Of a DNA stretch of 64,000 nucleotides, positions 21,797-34,568 are shown piece after piece. This stretch comes from Apostichopus japonicus. Its lineage: Eukaryota; Echinodermata; Holothuroidea; Aspidochirotida; Stichopodidae. A program made the translations under genes and the position numbers. How positions within the stretch are numbered: the first letter of the stretch is position 1; every line of letters begins with the position of its first letter. The stretch covers positions 23,419,111 through 23,483,110 of the forward strand of contig NC_092576.1 in the NCBI RefSeq assembly GCF_037975245.1, read 5' to 3'. The notes beneath the pieces were generated by a model. The model had not been told where the DNA came from. It worked only from the letters and a program-made list of their open reading frames with translations, and did not search any database.

Positions 21797-22400
21797 AGCA
21801 GCATTTTGCGTTTGGTCGCCGTTTTCTACTTTTTTGACATGTCCATCGATTTTTTTACATTATCAATCACAAAACAGCAAACTAAGATATTAGCCAAGTT
21901 TTTCCCTGTCAACAACGTTATTTGGCGAGTAATTAAGGATATTTGCAGATAATGAGAAGAGTGTCCACGACAAATTCCACAGTTAAAATTAATCACATAC
22001 AGTTCCGCCAAACCCAATAGTTTGAATTCAACCAATCAGAGATGCAGGTTCAGTTATGAGCCGTTGCTAAAAATAGATTCAAGGCTTTGCGTTGGTGCAA
22101 CCAGGGAGATGTAATGGAACTCCCTGGTACAACCCGAATATAGACTACACAAATCAAGCATGATGTTCTATTGGTCAATGACGTTCGTAGTGTTTAAATA
22201 TTCATATTATGGGCGAGGTTTATTGGGTTCTAACGGTAAATATCATGGAGAAAAACAAAGCTGAAAGTTGCAAATTTTTCGACTTTTATGCCACCATATG
22301 AATTAAGATTTAAATAGATAAGCTAGTTATGTATGTCGTTATGGTATAGTGGAGTCAGTGAGGTTGAGAAAAATCATAGAAGAGGACACAAAATGCTGCT
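21797..22400. mobile_element. TTAA-type MITE with an empty site in the window
   Basis: 604 bp bounded by TTAA on both sides (21793-21796, 22401-22404), with inverted ends AGCAGCATTTTG...CAAAATGCTGCT. The paralogous DNA at about 3976-3985 reads ATCTTAAAAGATC with a single TTAA, so this is a clean insertion. TTAA duplication points to a piggyBac- or Kolobok-type transposase in trans. No coding sequence inside. Confidence 0.88.
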
Positions 22401-22870
22401 TTAATAGATCACTGTAGACACAGAGTGTTTATGTGATCGGGATTTCTACTATCACTGTTGTCTTTCCATTCCTTTACCACTTGGTGCTTTAAATTCTGAT
22501 CGGTTAAATTAAATAGACCAGAATACATAATATTACGTCGGAATGATAATATTGGAAGGACAAGGGCAGTGACCCTTGCAGGATCATTCGGGGCGCCGTG
22601 TAAAAATGTCACCAGTTGTTACAGGAGGTAGATTGGAATGAATATTGACAGGTAAGTGGACTCAAGTAACTACAAAATCACATGGCTATTGGATTTCAAC
22701 ACATAGTGAATGCTAAACAATAGCATTTCAACACCGAAACGTCACATAATTGCTGACGGTAGACATACTTTATTTTATTTTATGATTTAAATTGTTCGCA
22801 AGACTGCTAGAAGTCAAGATTGCAAGACTAATGTTTAGTTTCAGAAATTATCTTTAAAACAATCAGACAC

Positions 22871-24107
22871 AAGTCATCTTTTATGTCACAGTGCATTACG
22901 CTGTATAACAACCTTTTCATTCGTTTGGCTCTTTCTATTCTTGTATATATCTGCTTGGCTTGGGCTGTGCATTTTGCATGTTTGACAATTTTAACTATCT
23001 TACTTGTTAACTTTTATATCTGGAATTTCCTTTATTCTACTTGTAAATTAACCATTTTACAGGTTGTATTCTTACTCTTTCAAATATTTACTATTATGTG
23101 AGCATGCAATTTCCCTCTGGGATATAATAAAGTTACACTTACTTTAATTACTGACTTAACTTCCCGCTATGGAAACGATACTATTTTGGTTTTAGATACT
23201 CTTACTGTATTCTTTAACATATTAGGCACAGCTCTCTAATATGGATTATAATATTGTTATGAAGTGTGTGTTTGTCTGCCTATCGCATAATATTGAGAAT
23301 TACTGATCGACATCATTTCTGTAATTGCATGCAATTACCTTACAAGTGTCAAATATGTTACAGCATTAACATAGTTACCTCAGACTTTGTATCCGAAATC
23401 TTAATAAAATCCAATAAAAATCTTCTGCAACGAACAACCAATAAAAGCAGTAGACGTCAAACAGGCGTTTGCAAACAAACATACTGATTACATAGACACC
23501 TCCAGTGCATCTCCCTAGCCCATCAGACTTCATATATAAGGCATATACGGAGCTACCAACTGCAATTCATTGTGTAAGTTTTAATCCAAAGAAGGACGTC
23601 TTTGGAGCTTTTCTTTTTTTTTTCTCTCTCTCTCTTTTCACGCAGGGTTATTACCCAAATAATGGTGAACTATGCTCCAATAGGCATATATGCTACAGGA
23701 TTTACCGCTTGTGATTACGTCTCTATTGTCAGCATTTTCTTAATCAAGTCATTCGATTGAATAGCCACTATTGATAGTTAGAATGCGGAATTCACCATCA
23801 TTGTACTAAACCAAAAAAAGATACTTTTCTTGCGAATGGGCAAAAATCAGTGAAAGATTTTCTTTTCAACACCAGACAAGTCCATGTCAATGTGAATAGA
23901 AATGATAGAGTGTCTAAGGACCCACGTAAAGATAAACTGGTTTGATTAATAAGATCCAAATCAACGTAATGTGCACTTTTTTTTTATCTAACTAGTTGGT
24001 TATGCTGAGATCTACGTTTGTCGGCAAGCCGGTATGCCCAAGATCTTCCATGAGGGCTGACCCATGACCCACCAGGTCTCAATGAACCAACTAAGAATGG
24101 ATGAGAG
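22871..24107. other. No gene recognised
   Basis: AT-rich. Short ORFs only, none with recognisable features. Confidence 0.3.
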
Positions 24108-24110
24108 TTA

Positions 24111-24354
24111 AGCCCGGGTCACATCAGCGCGATTCAACGCGCGATTCAACTCGCAATACAATTGAAGGTTGAATCGCGTAGTTAGACACGGGTATCAACT
24201 TGTTGCGCAATAAAAGTTGCGCCGTCGATTTGGGTTGATTTGCAATAGAGCAATGTCCTAATCAGCGCAACTTCTCAGAAGCAACTTTTCTGATTCGCGT
24301 GATTTTAGTTGCGAGTTGAATCGCGTGTTGAATCGCGCAGATGTGACCCGGGCT
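24111..24354. mobile_element. Harbinger-like MITE
   Basis: 244 bp with long imperfect inverted ends (AGCCCGGGTCACATC... and ...GATGTGACCCGGGCT, then GATTCAACGCGCGATTCAAC-type blocks on both sides). TTA occurs directly on each side (24108-24110, 24355-24357), matching the 3-bp TWA duplication of PIF/Harbinger elements. Non-coding; the interior also holds several GCGCAAC/GTTGCGC motifs. Confidence 0.75.
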
Positions 24355-24821
24355 TTAGGTGGACTATTTACTTGGTGTTAAAAATATAAGTTAATCGATC
24401 TTCGACGGCAAGCTCCGAAAACTGTATAGAAAAAAAAGTACCGTCTGAAAAATTCCCTTCACCCACGGAGTTATCTTCACGACCCCTTTATTGCCTCGCG
24501 TTACATTGTTTGCAGACCATTGTTGTACAAAACGTAATTCCTTGTCACCGCTGACTTTATCCTCCGACCGAAGCTCCCTGTATTAGACTGGAGGGAAAAT
24601 ATATATATAAAGGGTTGCCTTTTTCAATTTCAGTTAACGGTATAGCACCAACTCTACAGAAACTGTTTGAGAGTAGGTAAAAACATGCAGAGACAACAAA
24701 AATGAGTCCAGAAATAAGACCCCTTAACTTTGAAAAGAACTGGCTACCATATAAGAGGGTCAGATGAAGGACGCCCTCTATTTCTTTTCCCTTCTTCGTG
24801 CTATGTTTATCAGGCTGTTTG

Positions 24822-24946
24822 TTATGTATGTATTTATGTATGTATGTATGTATGTATGTATTTTAGATCCTCCTGCAATCAGGGACTTGCGAAAAAAGCC
24901 ATCATTGGCTTATCAAAGCCGCAAGCTGACCGAAGTCACTCTCTTA
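24822..24946 (+). repeat. (GTAT)n plus 84-bp dispersed repeat
   Basis: A GTAT microsatellite runs into TTAGATCCTCCTGCA...GCTGACCGAAGTCACTCTCTTA. The same 84-bp unit recurs at 43444-43525 (+) and 44210-44292 (-), and the last also has the GTAT tract. Probably the end of a transposon family; unidentified. Confidence 0.7.
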
Positions 24947-25258
24947 GATTAATATTGTCAACAACTCTGTAACTTGACGACATACATTAATCTTGGAGTG
25001 ACTCGAACTCGATCCATGCGTCACTTAGGTGTGTGAAACTGCAGAATTTGCATATTGAGTCTAAAAAGGTCAAATTGTACCATTTTCTGTTGCATAGATT
25101 GAAGGCAGGCAAGAAAAACAAGTTTGTTTGCTTTTGGGGGTCGTATGGTATCAGACATGATTTTAATCAGGGAGTGATTTTATTACCATATTATTAATTA
25201 AAGAAAGTAATGTAAAAAAGGAGAGACATTTACACAATGAGCTGTTATTGTCTTCTTC

Positions 25259-25330
25259 CTTACATTTTATTTATTTCATTTCATTACAAATATGTATCAT
25301 ACATTTATAAGAAAAATTATAGTGTTACAA
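25259..25330 (-). mobile_element. Possible LINE 3' end
   Basis: TTTATTTATTTCATTTCATT on the plus strand is the complement of an AAATGAAATAAATAAA-type tail, like the 3' tail of the LINE near 5820. No coding part is seen. Confidence 0.3.
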
Positions 25331-25896
25331 TGCTAAGAAATTTAAGGAAAAAATACAAGCGACATATAGAAACTCTGACAGCCACCTAATAAACGATACT
25401 TCATTAACTTAGCTAAGTTTCCGAAAGTAGTAAGCTGTTAGTTACAAGGTCAACATGTCGAGAACAAACGTGGACATTGTGACACAATATGAAACACCTT
25501 TTCTGATAATATGTTGAAATGCTATGCGATTGCGTGTACATATTTTGAGATAATACGACACAATTTGGACATAAAACGTTAAAATTGCAGAAATCAACAT
25601 TTTCTGTGTTACGACCCTAACGGCAGCTTTCAGCTCATTTTCATGGGTGCATCATCATTTTACATGTACTCAGACCCATACACAAACCGGGTGATCATTA
25701 CCGTACTCGAGAGCACAGATGGATCACCACGCTGATGAAATGTTTCATTTTCGCGACAACAATGTTCAGTATATATAGAATCATCATAATATTTCTCAAA
25801 AAACCGTAAGATTATCACGAAAAGCGACGCTGGTCGTACGCAAAATAGTTGTTGGATTGTTAAACTCCCACCCCCACCCCTTCTATGTGTGGTGTT

Positions 25897-26605
25897 CAGT
25901 GGCGGCGGAACCGGGGGGGGCTTGGGGGGAGGGGGTAGGTGCGGAGCATTGCAGCCAGCATTCAAACGATATGATAATTGATTGTCTGTATCATGCCTCA
26001 TCGAATATTAGTGTTTTAAATAAGAGTGTAATAAGCTAAACGCTACACTCATCAAAATTTGCGTTTACACTACGAGTACACGCAAGGCGTGGAACATGGC
26101 TCTATTTGTTTAAACGCAATCAATTATTAAAAGAACAAAAACAAAACATTAGCATTTCACCTGTACTGTATATACATGCATTCGTGACAGTGCTTGGTTC
26201 ATAGAAATTTGTGGCAACTGCACATGGTTTTGGAATTACCCATTTGTTGACATTAAGAAATGCTTTCTGTTTTTTCTTATGACTTTTATTTAATTATTGC
26301 ATTTAATTGCAAGTAGTAATTTACTACACTCAAAAACGTCATTGCGAGTACACTACGAGTAATAGCTACTCTCTTAAAACACCATCGAATATACAAATTA
26401 CAATGTTTTTACAGATTTTTACGTGCAATCTGAGAAATTGCAGGCTTGAGACCCATATTTTAGGGCTAGGTATTCGCAGCACCCGGGAAATGCCGTTTCC
26501 GGCCATCTGGGGGTTTGAAAAACCCAAAATTTTCTTCTACGCTCCGCGCCAACCGATGGTGGCGCTCCGCTTAGATAGTCTCCACGCATTAGCTGAGATG
26601 TCATA
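25897..26605 (+). mobile_element. Truncated hAT-type element
   Basis: Starts CAGTGGCGGCGGAACCGGGG, the same end as the complete copy at 34569-35823, and stays alignable with it in inverse orientation to about 26600 (shared TGTATCATGCCTCATCGAAT; CAATCTGAGAAATTGCAGGC). The far inverted end is missing and no 8-bp duplication can be found. Lacks the nested insertion present in the other copy. Confidence 0.72.
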
Positions 26606-26609
26606 ATTT

Positions 26610-28880
26610 AGGGGTTCTTGACTTTTTTTGTACAGTATCAGTCACATCAGCTTTACATTTTATTTTAATTTCTATAACTGTAAAAAGCTAAGAAATGTTT
26701 CTCCTCAAAATTTTGGGTTGCGAAAACATAAGGAATATTTGACATGATCGAATTTTACATTTGTTTGTTAATTTTAAATAATGCATGTTTTTGTGCAATA
26801 CCTCATGATGAGTCACCGAACAAAACGAAGGAAGGTAATGCCTCACAGCTTGTATACATCTGGAGACAGGCAACAGTCGATTATAGAGTATTGTTAACAA
26901 ATACTTTAGTCACACGATTTAGAACAGTAAACCTAAAGCGTATATTGGTCAAAATCATTTTCACCTTGAATCCTGCGAGCTTTTTTTTTCTTCTGCTCAA
27001 TTTATCACGGGGAGTAAGGGAGATGCACCAATAACAAACTTTACTTAGCGTTTGTTACCAAACATCTGATACAGTGGCCTATATTGATATCTGCTATAGT
27101 TTGCAGTACTCAAAATAATTATTTTGGTTAACATATATATGAATTTTGAACTTTTGAAAACTTTTGGAAACTTTCAAAAGTTTGGAAACTTTGAACTTCG
27201 GTGGAATATATGACTCATGACTTCTGCGAGCTCGGAAGCGAAATACCGCTGTACAGCCGGTGGTAGCATGACATATTTAATCTCCGCTGGCCCAAATACG
27301 GTATTTATATATAGATGTATAATAGACACCTGTACGTCCATCTTATCCAACGTCGGCTCACTGTTGAAAATTTACTTTGCTGTCGAAAGAGGCAAGTCGA
27401 TTTTTAACCCCCGCATTGGTTCGACGGCACAGCTTTCTCGCCACTCCCCCACCACACCCTCCCCCACCCTACAACCTACGCAACCGTATTTCAATTTTTG
27501 TTAGGGAAGGGTCCATTTGATATTAAAAATTGAGCCTTTTATTTGAGAAATTAAAAACAAAATGTCGATCCTTGCCACATGGGCAATTGTGTCTAGACTT
27601 TTGCGTCTCAAAAATAAAAGCGCATATCCGATTTCTTCTCTGATTAAGCCCTGTTTCGCCGGCTCTGGACGGTGGAATATCAAAATCGCTGTGCCGCCTT
27701 TAACGAACCACTCATTTTAATCTCTCCCTCCCACCACCCGTTTCTCAGAAAAGTTAAGAAATAATCATATGAGACTGATATCATGTGTGTGTATGGGAAG
27801 CCTTGTCACGGTATTTTTATATAGTTGGGCATTTATATCAAAGTATGACCAATATTAATTACAGCATTTGTATATAAAGACGGGGCCAGGCGCTCAAGAG
27901 CCATTGGCCTCGTTCCACGATTGTTTAAACACGTGTCAAGACGCATTCTTTACGTACATATGTTAGCCTAACTTATGTTAACTTAGAGGTTGTTCTTATC
28001 ATCTTTATAATTTATTATAAAATGATTTCGTTGAGAATAGCTAGCTCATCCAGGCCTTAATATTCCCGCAACACCTAATTTTTTAGCTATAGAAATAGTC
28101 GTTAGTATCATCGTTATCATTGTCTCTTGTGGTAAAAGGGGAGTTATTATGGTAGGATAACGCGTCACCTGTTAACGTGTGAGAAAAAGGAAAACACAAG
28201 ACGGCTCGAATGAAATGTATGATTACATGTACTACTGTTGCAAGTATGTGCTGTGATACAAAAAAAAGTCTCACTTTTCAGTTTGTTACAGGATAAATTT
28301 GAGACAATTTAAAAAATAGTAAAGATTGGCATAAGCCAAAATGGTATTAACGAGAAACGAAACTTACACTATCAAGATAATTAAATCGTGGAGACTGAAT
28401 TAGTCAAGCCAGTAAAGTGATATTTGTGTGAAAGACAATCACAAAACTATGATTTGTGGATCACGAAAGCAGTAACAGTTCCGTCTTTGTTTTGTATTAA
28501 TACAATCATCATTGTTCGCTTTATTTTCAAGACAATTTTGATGAGAAGATTACGGCATGCTAAGAGGTAGAGGGAGAGTTCTAGTTTACTACTATGGAAG
28601 GATGTGCGGGAGGTTGTGGATAACACCTGTGACAACTTCTATTTATCCTCTATCGGCCTTGGATATTTAAGTGTGTAAGTCAATGGGAGCACTTAGTTGT
28701 GGTGATGTACCTAATAGGGATTGAAACTATCATGGCCGACAGAATTTCACCCTATCACAAATAATGACAACACGTGACTGTGAAATGGAACAGATTTGGA
28801 TTTTAAAAGACTACTTTATTCCAGAAGGACGCAAGCATGAGGCAGTTTGTTTCTAGAAATATTCAATTGAGACAAACTGT
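26610..28880. other. No gene recognised
   Basis: Intergenic, between the truncated hAT and the end of DUF1647 paralogue 2. No supported coding region. Confidence 0.3.
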
Positions 28881-28888
28881 TTCTCCAT

Positions 28889-29395
28889 TTAGCAATTTCG
28901 AGGATTGGATTTCAATCCGTTTGACCCTCTCTTCACGTCAAGGACTGCTTGCATTTTCTTAGTATCGTTGTCCTCCACCGTCCATTCTCCGAACAGGTTT
29001 TTATAAACAAGGAGAGTGATTGCAGAAGCGTCTTGTCGGTGGTTTGCCCTGCTTGATCCTTTCGGTGTGATACACTCCTTTTCTAACGCGCACTGTAACC
29101 ACGGTTGCATTAGCTTGGTTTGAATGGTGGTGCTATTTATAATTAGCTGCGTTCCTGGTTGTATATGTGGAGCAGAGTTGTTACAATTATGATATTCTTC
29201 TCTGTCTATGCCAAGTTTGGTAAACATCGCTGGTACAGTCAGTTTATAATGGTGAGCTTTTGTTGGATCAAAGTGTAGAATATTCGTCATGTAACCATGG
29301 TGACGTTCAATTCCCGGAAGCAGTACTTTAAGTGAGTTTTTGAATCGTATGGAAGCATCTCCGTAATAAATTGCGCCAAATTCATTCAGAGAGAG
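28889..29395 (-). CDS. DUF1647 paralogue 2, exon 4 (C-terminal)
   Basis: The 507-bp terminal exon starts after tttctacag and ends with TAA at 28891-28889. It carries the most diagnostic block, [13 protein letters not shown]...HR-DASA. A methionine at 29290 begins an internal ORF, but the acceptor shows that the exon extends upstream to 29395. Confidence 0.8.
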   Translation of the reverse strand, partial: LSLNEFGAIYYGDASIRFKNSLKVLLPGIERHHGYMTNILHFDPTKAHHYKLTVPAMFTKLGIDREEYHNCNNSAPHIQPGTQLIINSTTIQTKLMQPWLQCALEKECITPKGSSRANHRQDASAITLLVYKNLFGEWTVEDNDTKKMQAVLDVKRGSNGLKSNPRNC

Positions 29396-32117
29396 CTGTA
29401 GAAAACAAATAATAGGGAAACAAACTACTTAATGCCCCAGAGTTAATCTATACATAAGTTGCAACCAGTATCAATTGCCAATAATTGCGTGAAAATAAAA
29501 AGTGCCAAACAGACCAGATTAAACCGAACCAGACCTGACAGGAAAGACCATACTGACACATATCAAACAAAAGAAAGACCTGAATATAACACACACACAC
29601 CAGGCAAAATAAAACCAAATAAAAACAAGCCCAGACCTGACAGGACAGACCATACTGACACATATCAAACAGAAGAAAGACCTGAATATAACACACACAC
29701 ACCAGGCAAAATAAAACCAAATAAAAACAAGACCAGACCTGACAGGACAGACCATACTGACACATATCAAACAGAAGAAAGACCTGAATATAACACACAC
29801 ACACCAAGCAAAACAAAACCAAATAAACCAGATCTGACCTGACAGGACAGACCATACTGACAAACAGAAGAAAGACCTGAATATAAAACACACACACCCA
29901 CACCAGGCAGAAAAAAAAAACCAAATAAACCAGACCAGACCTGACAGGGCAGACAATACTGACAAACAGAAGAAAGACCTAATTATAACACACACACCAG
30001 GCAGAACAACACATACAGACAACATTGACACATAGCAAACAGAAGAGAGACCTGAATTTAACACAAACACCAGGCAGAACAGAACCAAATGAACCAGACC
30101 AGAGGACAAGAGTGGATTAACTCAGACCGGGACAGGCCAGACCGGACGATACCTGATATCACAGGTCAGATAGGACAAGACCATACTGACAAATAGGCTA
30201 GACAGGTAAAGAACCTAAACATAAGACAGCTTAGGCTGGACAAGGCCAAACTAAACTAGACCAGAGGACAAGACCTCATTAACCAGGCAGGCTAAAACTA
30301 TAGGTTGACCGCGACCAGACAGGAAAACAACAGACTGACCCAGGAAAAGACCACACTCACCCGGACCAGACAGAACTAGAACAACATATACTTAAACAAA
30401 TCACTATTTCAAATTTAGTCTTGGAGTGCTTCGGTGTTCATTCCTTTCGGTTCAATTAATATCCGACTGTCGGTTAACCAGATCTTAGTGAGCAAGAGTG
30501 ATTAACTAAAATCTTCAAATGCACGATGACGACATTCGATTTTGTAACTTCCTGCTTCCCATGTCAGTTTCCATTGTTCTATGTTTGTAATTAGGGATGT
30601 TTGGGAACATGGAATGTCTTCATTTTCGTAGTCATCGTTTTAGATCCCCCTACCCCAGAGCCATGGATCCCTGTCTGGAAATGGCTACATAGGAATTATC
30701 ATCAACTATAACTGCTAAATAGCTCAGTTGCAATCTGTGCTCTTTTCAAATTTGCTTTCACAATGATCAATTCAGTAAACTGAACTGTAACTCACATTGA
30801 TAATAATTGGTTTCCAAGCAAACGAATGCAACTTTCTGACATGGTCTGGATAATTGTTAAATGGAAATCTTCGAAGTTCAACATCACATAGCTGCCTGAC
30901 CTGTGTAAACCAACGAGACAGATATAACACTATAAAAACTGGTAATAATACATCAAGAGAAGTTGAGTGCAATAGTTACCACGCATGGTTTGCATGATCA
31001 GTATATCAAATATAATAGCTCCCCCTTTCAGTAGTTCTTTCTGTGACAAAAATATACTCTAAACACAACTGAACTATGACAATAAGTGAACCGTGGAGTA
31101 CTCCTAAATAATATGTTGTCTAATTATTGTATCAACTTAGTTGCTTACTGTCTTGGCCAACATTACGGCAAATTAAATGTGGATTATGCTTCTAACATTG
31201 ACAATTTGAAATATGCATATGGATAAGGAATACGTTTTTGTTACATAGCTACACGTATGCATTACCCATTAATTATCATTTGCTTGTAATTTATTTTAAA
31301 AATTCATCATGAATTATCCAATCGTAATCATAAATACCAAATATATTGATATTTGTCGCTCCAGTGTGTTCGTAAAGCGTAGGAAATATACACAGCAGAT
31401 TTTCGTTAAATTTTCTATATACTTTACCAAGTAAATGTAATCCGTAGCCTCTTAGTGAAGATGTAATTCTCAACATTAACTACAGTGTTGTACAATTATA
31501 TATAATATACGGTGTGTAACGTATATCTACAGAAACTGATTATTCATATCTTTATAATCATTCATATCTCATTTTAATAATTGAGCTATATTTTCATACC
31601 TTTTGTTGCAAAGCGTTTGACAAGCCCAGATCGTACACTATTATTCTCTTCCCAGGCATATGTTTCTGGGCTGTCCCGATGTAACCCATCGCTTCTTTGT
31701 AGTGATTGTCGGAGAATGCAGCTATTAGTACTAGTCTGTCGTACATTTCATCTACGGAAGGGAGTGACACATCTAAATCAATGCTTCCGACGCCATCTTG
31801 TGGTGGAATAGTTGTATTAGGCCGAACCTTTACGTCATGTATTTCATATGTGGGTATACCCCTAACGTGTGGAATCGATTCACTGCGGATAAGACCTTAA
31901 TGAAATAAAAAACAATTGTTACTTCAAACAATTTCAAAACACTGAAACTCAGAGGATGACGAGAATAAAATTAGTTTTGATATGACCACCCGATCTTCAT
32001 AGAAAAGAACGGCTCTGATTTTAAGCCATTTCTCGTTTATTGTTTTGCTGTTTCTTAACAGCTTAATCCTACAGTTTGTGTGGTTCTTAACAGTTCACTT
32101 GCACCCACTTTCTTCTT

Positions 32118-32211
<94 letters not shown>

Positions 32212-32218
32212 TATATAA

Positions 32219-32249
<31 letters not shown>

Positions 32250-33483
32250 CTAATATGTCACTGCTATCTCAAGTCGGTACTGCACCCGTACCTCACAGCT
32301 TGTAGTAACTACAGTTCATGCCCTGTCTTGTTACGAACACAAAGTAGTCATTACTGATGCACAGCTGTGGGACATGAACAGTATAGTTGCTGTACCAGCT
32401 ATGAGTATCGACTGACCTCTGACATCTCCTGTGTTGTTAAAGCTTTACAGTTCTCACTGCAACAGTTGCAACATATACGACCCTGTTCATCCCACAGCCC
32501 AGCATTATAACTGATGAACGTTATGAAACCATAACCAGTTTTTTTTTATAATTCTGTGAGACTCGGATGGTGACATCAAAACTAACTTTGTGTCTACGTT
32601 CATCCTTTAAGCTCATAATTTAATATGGCTTGGTAAAACCACTGAATGCCAACAATACAGGTTGTAAAAGTGGTATTTTTATACCTCTTTACATTTTTGA
32701 AAAGTTAGGTTCTCAATATCGGACTATAAAATAAGTCAATCAAAACGGCTGAACCACTGAATCTAGCTTACAACGTATTTGACCAGATGTTCAAAAAGCA
32801 ATCCAAATTCATAACGAAAAGATAAAGATATGGCCCCCAAATTTCATGTCAAGAATACATTAAAAAAATGTCAAGGAAAAAATGGTTGTGTATGTAATAC
32901 ATGGCAATGATATGGTTAGAAGAACCCTTTATGGTTAAGTTGTTAGAATTGTGGTAAAGTACTGGATTAACTTATATAAAGGTTGAACTATGGTTATATT
33001 AAGGTGGGAACGTCCGACATTACTATGGATTAAAACCTGAAAGGAGCTATACATTCATTTCGAATATTAACAGCTAGATATCTTCCATATCTTAATAACT
33101 ATAAAATATTGCTAGCTCTGAGATCCAGCAGTACAGTAATTCGCACAGCAATCATTTAACATAGCATAACAGTACATAACATAACGTAACATAATATAAC
33201 CTAACATAAAATAATATGTTTAAGCCTGGGAACTGGAACGAAGGTCCCTTTATATACAGATATAACACTTCAAAAAGTAATATACCTTATAGATTGAAAC
33301 TAAACAAAATGAGGATATTGTTCACAATTATCATTGAATATTCATATTATTTGCTAGTATATAGATGACCATACCATTTGATTGGACAGCTAAAGATGAA
33401 TATTGCGTTACGTAGAATCCGACGAAGAATAACATGACAGTACTCGCAATGAAACATTGTTTTAATACTATCGAACTGTCCAT
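28889..33483 (-). CDS. DUF1647-type type II membrane protein, paralogue 2 (intact)
   Basis: Four exons join in frame to 338 residues: exon 1 33375-33483, exon 2 31600-31895, exon 3 30796-30900, exon 4 28889-29395. Splice sites are canonical (AATG/gtatgg; aag/GTC; AAAAG/gtatga; cag/GTC; AAT/gtgagt; cag/CTC) and phases agree. Exon 1 gives a signal anchor ([11 protein letters not shown], about residues 15-25), so the protein should be type II, luminal or extracellular. Exon 2 has [33 protein letters not shown] and [10 protein letters not shown]; exon 3 [12 protein letters not shown]; exon 4 [32 protein letters not shown] and [14 protein letters not shown]. This order fits DUF1647, an uncharacterised, glycosyltransferase-like family of invertebrates; enzymatic activity is unproven. 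Length is about right for the family. Intron 3 carries a minisatellite. Confidence 0.82.
29528..30385. repeat. 102-bp minisatellite in intron 3 of DUF1647 paralogue 2
   Basis: Units of about 102 bp (AGACCTGACAGG... starting near 29531, 29633, 29735, 29835 and 29937) with CATACTGACA and ACACACACACCAGGCA, becoming degenerate after 30115. Because 102 is a multiple of three, both strands stay open for long stretches; those ORFs are artefacts of the repeat. Confidence 0.93.
32120..32250. repeat. (TA)n microsatellite in intron 1 of DUF1647 paralogue 2
   Basis: About 130 bp of alternating AT with a few interruptions. Confidence 0.96.
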
Positions 33484-34560
33484 CTTGGTCTGTAGAATAA
33501 GAACAAAGATTGATCATAACAAAATGAAAACAATTTTTTTTTAACCATTTAAATCTATCTACGTCGAGTTACCAAAAAGTGACAGTTGAATGTCTTAATT
33601 GTATGTGAGCCATCGTTTACATCAATTATAATCTTGTGAGTGCAAATGTTCTGTGACTCTTCATTTCCCTCTTTGTCAAATTACTTGATTTTCCGGGTTT
33701 TCCTATCCAGAACAAGCTATATAAGCCATGACGTTGTTTCTATAAGTTTCAATGCAGATACAGACATTACAAACAGAAAACGAACAAGATTATACCTTTA
33801 GAGAAGCATAATATAATCATTGGTTCAACTTCTTAACACTTTTAACATTATATTCAACATTTCTTCTCTTTTTTTTAAACATGATTATCGTTTAGAAAAT
33901 TCTCGCTAAAGAGTGGTCTGATAACGCTACGTAAAATCTGAACTACGAAAAAGTTGGGTCAAAAGGCCATCGTTGGACGTCTGAAAAAAGTACCACGTAC
34001 AAGATTTGAAACGAGGAAAATATAAACATTTAGGACAAAATACTGATTTTGCTTTGCTTTTTCGTGATATTTTACGTTACAGATATCACTTTAAGTCAGT
34101 TTTCATCTATAATATTACGAATTATTTTAGTACTTTATTAGTAAATCGTTTGATAAAGTTATAGATGGAATCGGGAAAACCATATATTTTTTTGTTCTCG
34201 GTCACGTTCTTGTTAATAACATAAAATATAAATAGACATGGAATGTGTGCTTGTAAAATTGACTAATTAACTGCTGTTTTGTAAAGTTTTACATGATCAG
34301 CATGTAACGCAACTACAAAGTTATTATGTAAAATTGTGCCAGCGATTTCTACATAACATCCGTTCAGTACGCGTTTTACACATGTTTTAGGTTAATTATT
34401 AAAAGCAGCTTGATGCATTTTTGTTTATTCAATCGGTCACAACAGAAAGGCACATTTAAGAGACAACAAAAAGGAATGACAACACAAATAATTGAAAATA
34501 TTTGATGAATTCAACCTTTTATTTCGACACTTAAGAGGGTATCCTGTGCATCTACAGTCA
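33484..34560. other. Upstream region of DUF1647 paralogue 2
   Basis: AT-rich; no clear TATA box or other feature that I can support. Confidence 0.3.
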
Positions 34561-34568
34561 TGCATGAC

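Larger units (their letters stand above)
21620..22870 (-). pseudogene. Third, decayed DUF1647 copy (5' part of exon 2 and intron 1)
   Basis: About 21624-21710 aligns with the 5' half of exon 2 of paralogue 1 (for example GTAGTATTAGG and AAGTGGGTGTATTTA against CGTGTGGGTATATTTA). 21748-21796 and 22401-22870 align with its intron 1 (3930-4490; shared AACATTAAAATGCATGCTAA). No reading frame survives, and no other exon is seen. It shows that the cluster once held at least three units in the same orientation. Confidence 0.7.

Noticed and set aside
29448-30109. Long ORFs of 127-196 residues on both strands
   Set aside because: They are produced by the 102-bp minisatellite inside an intron.
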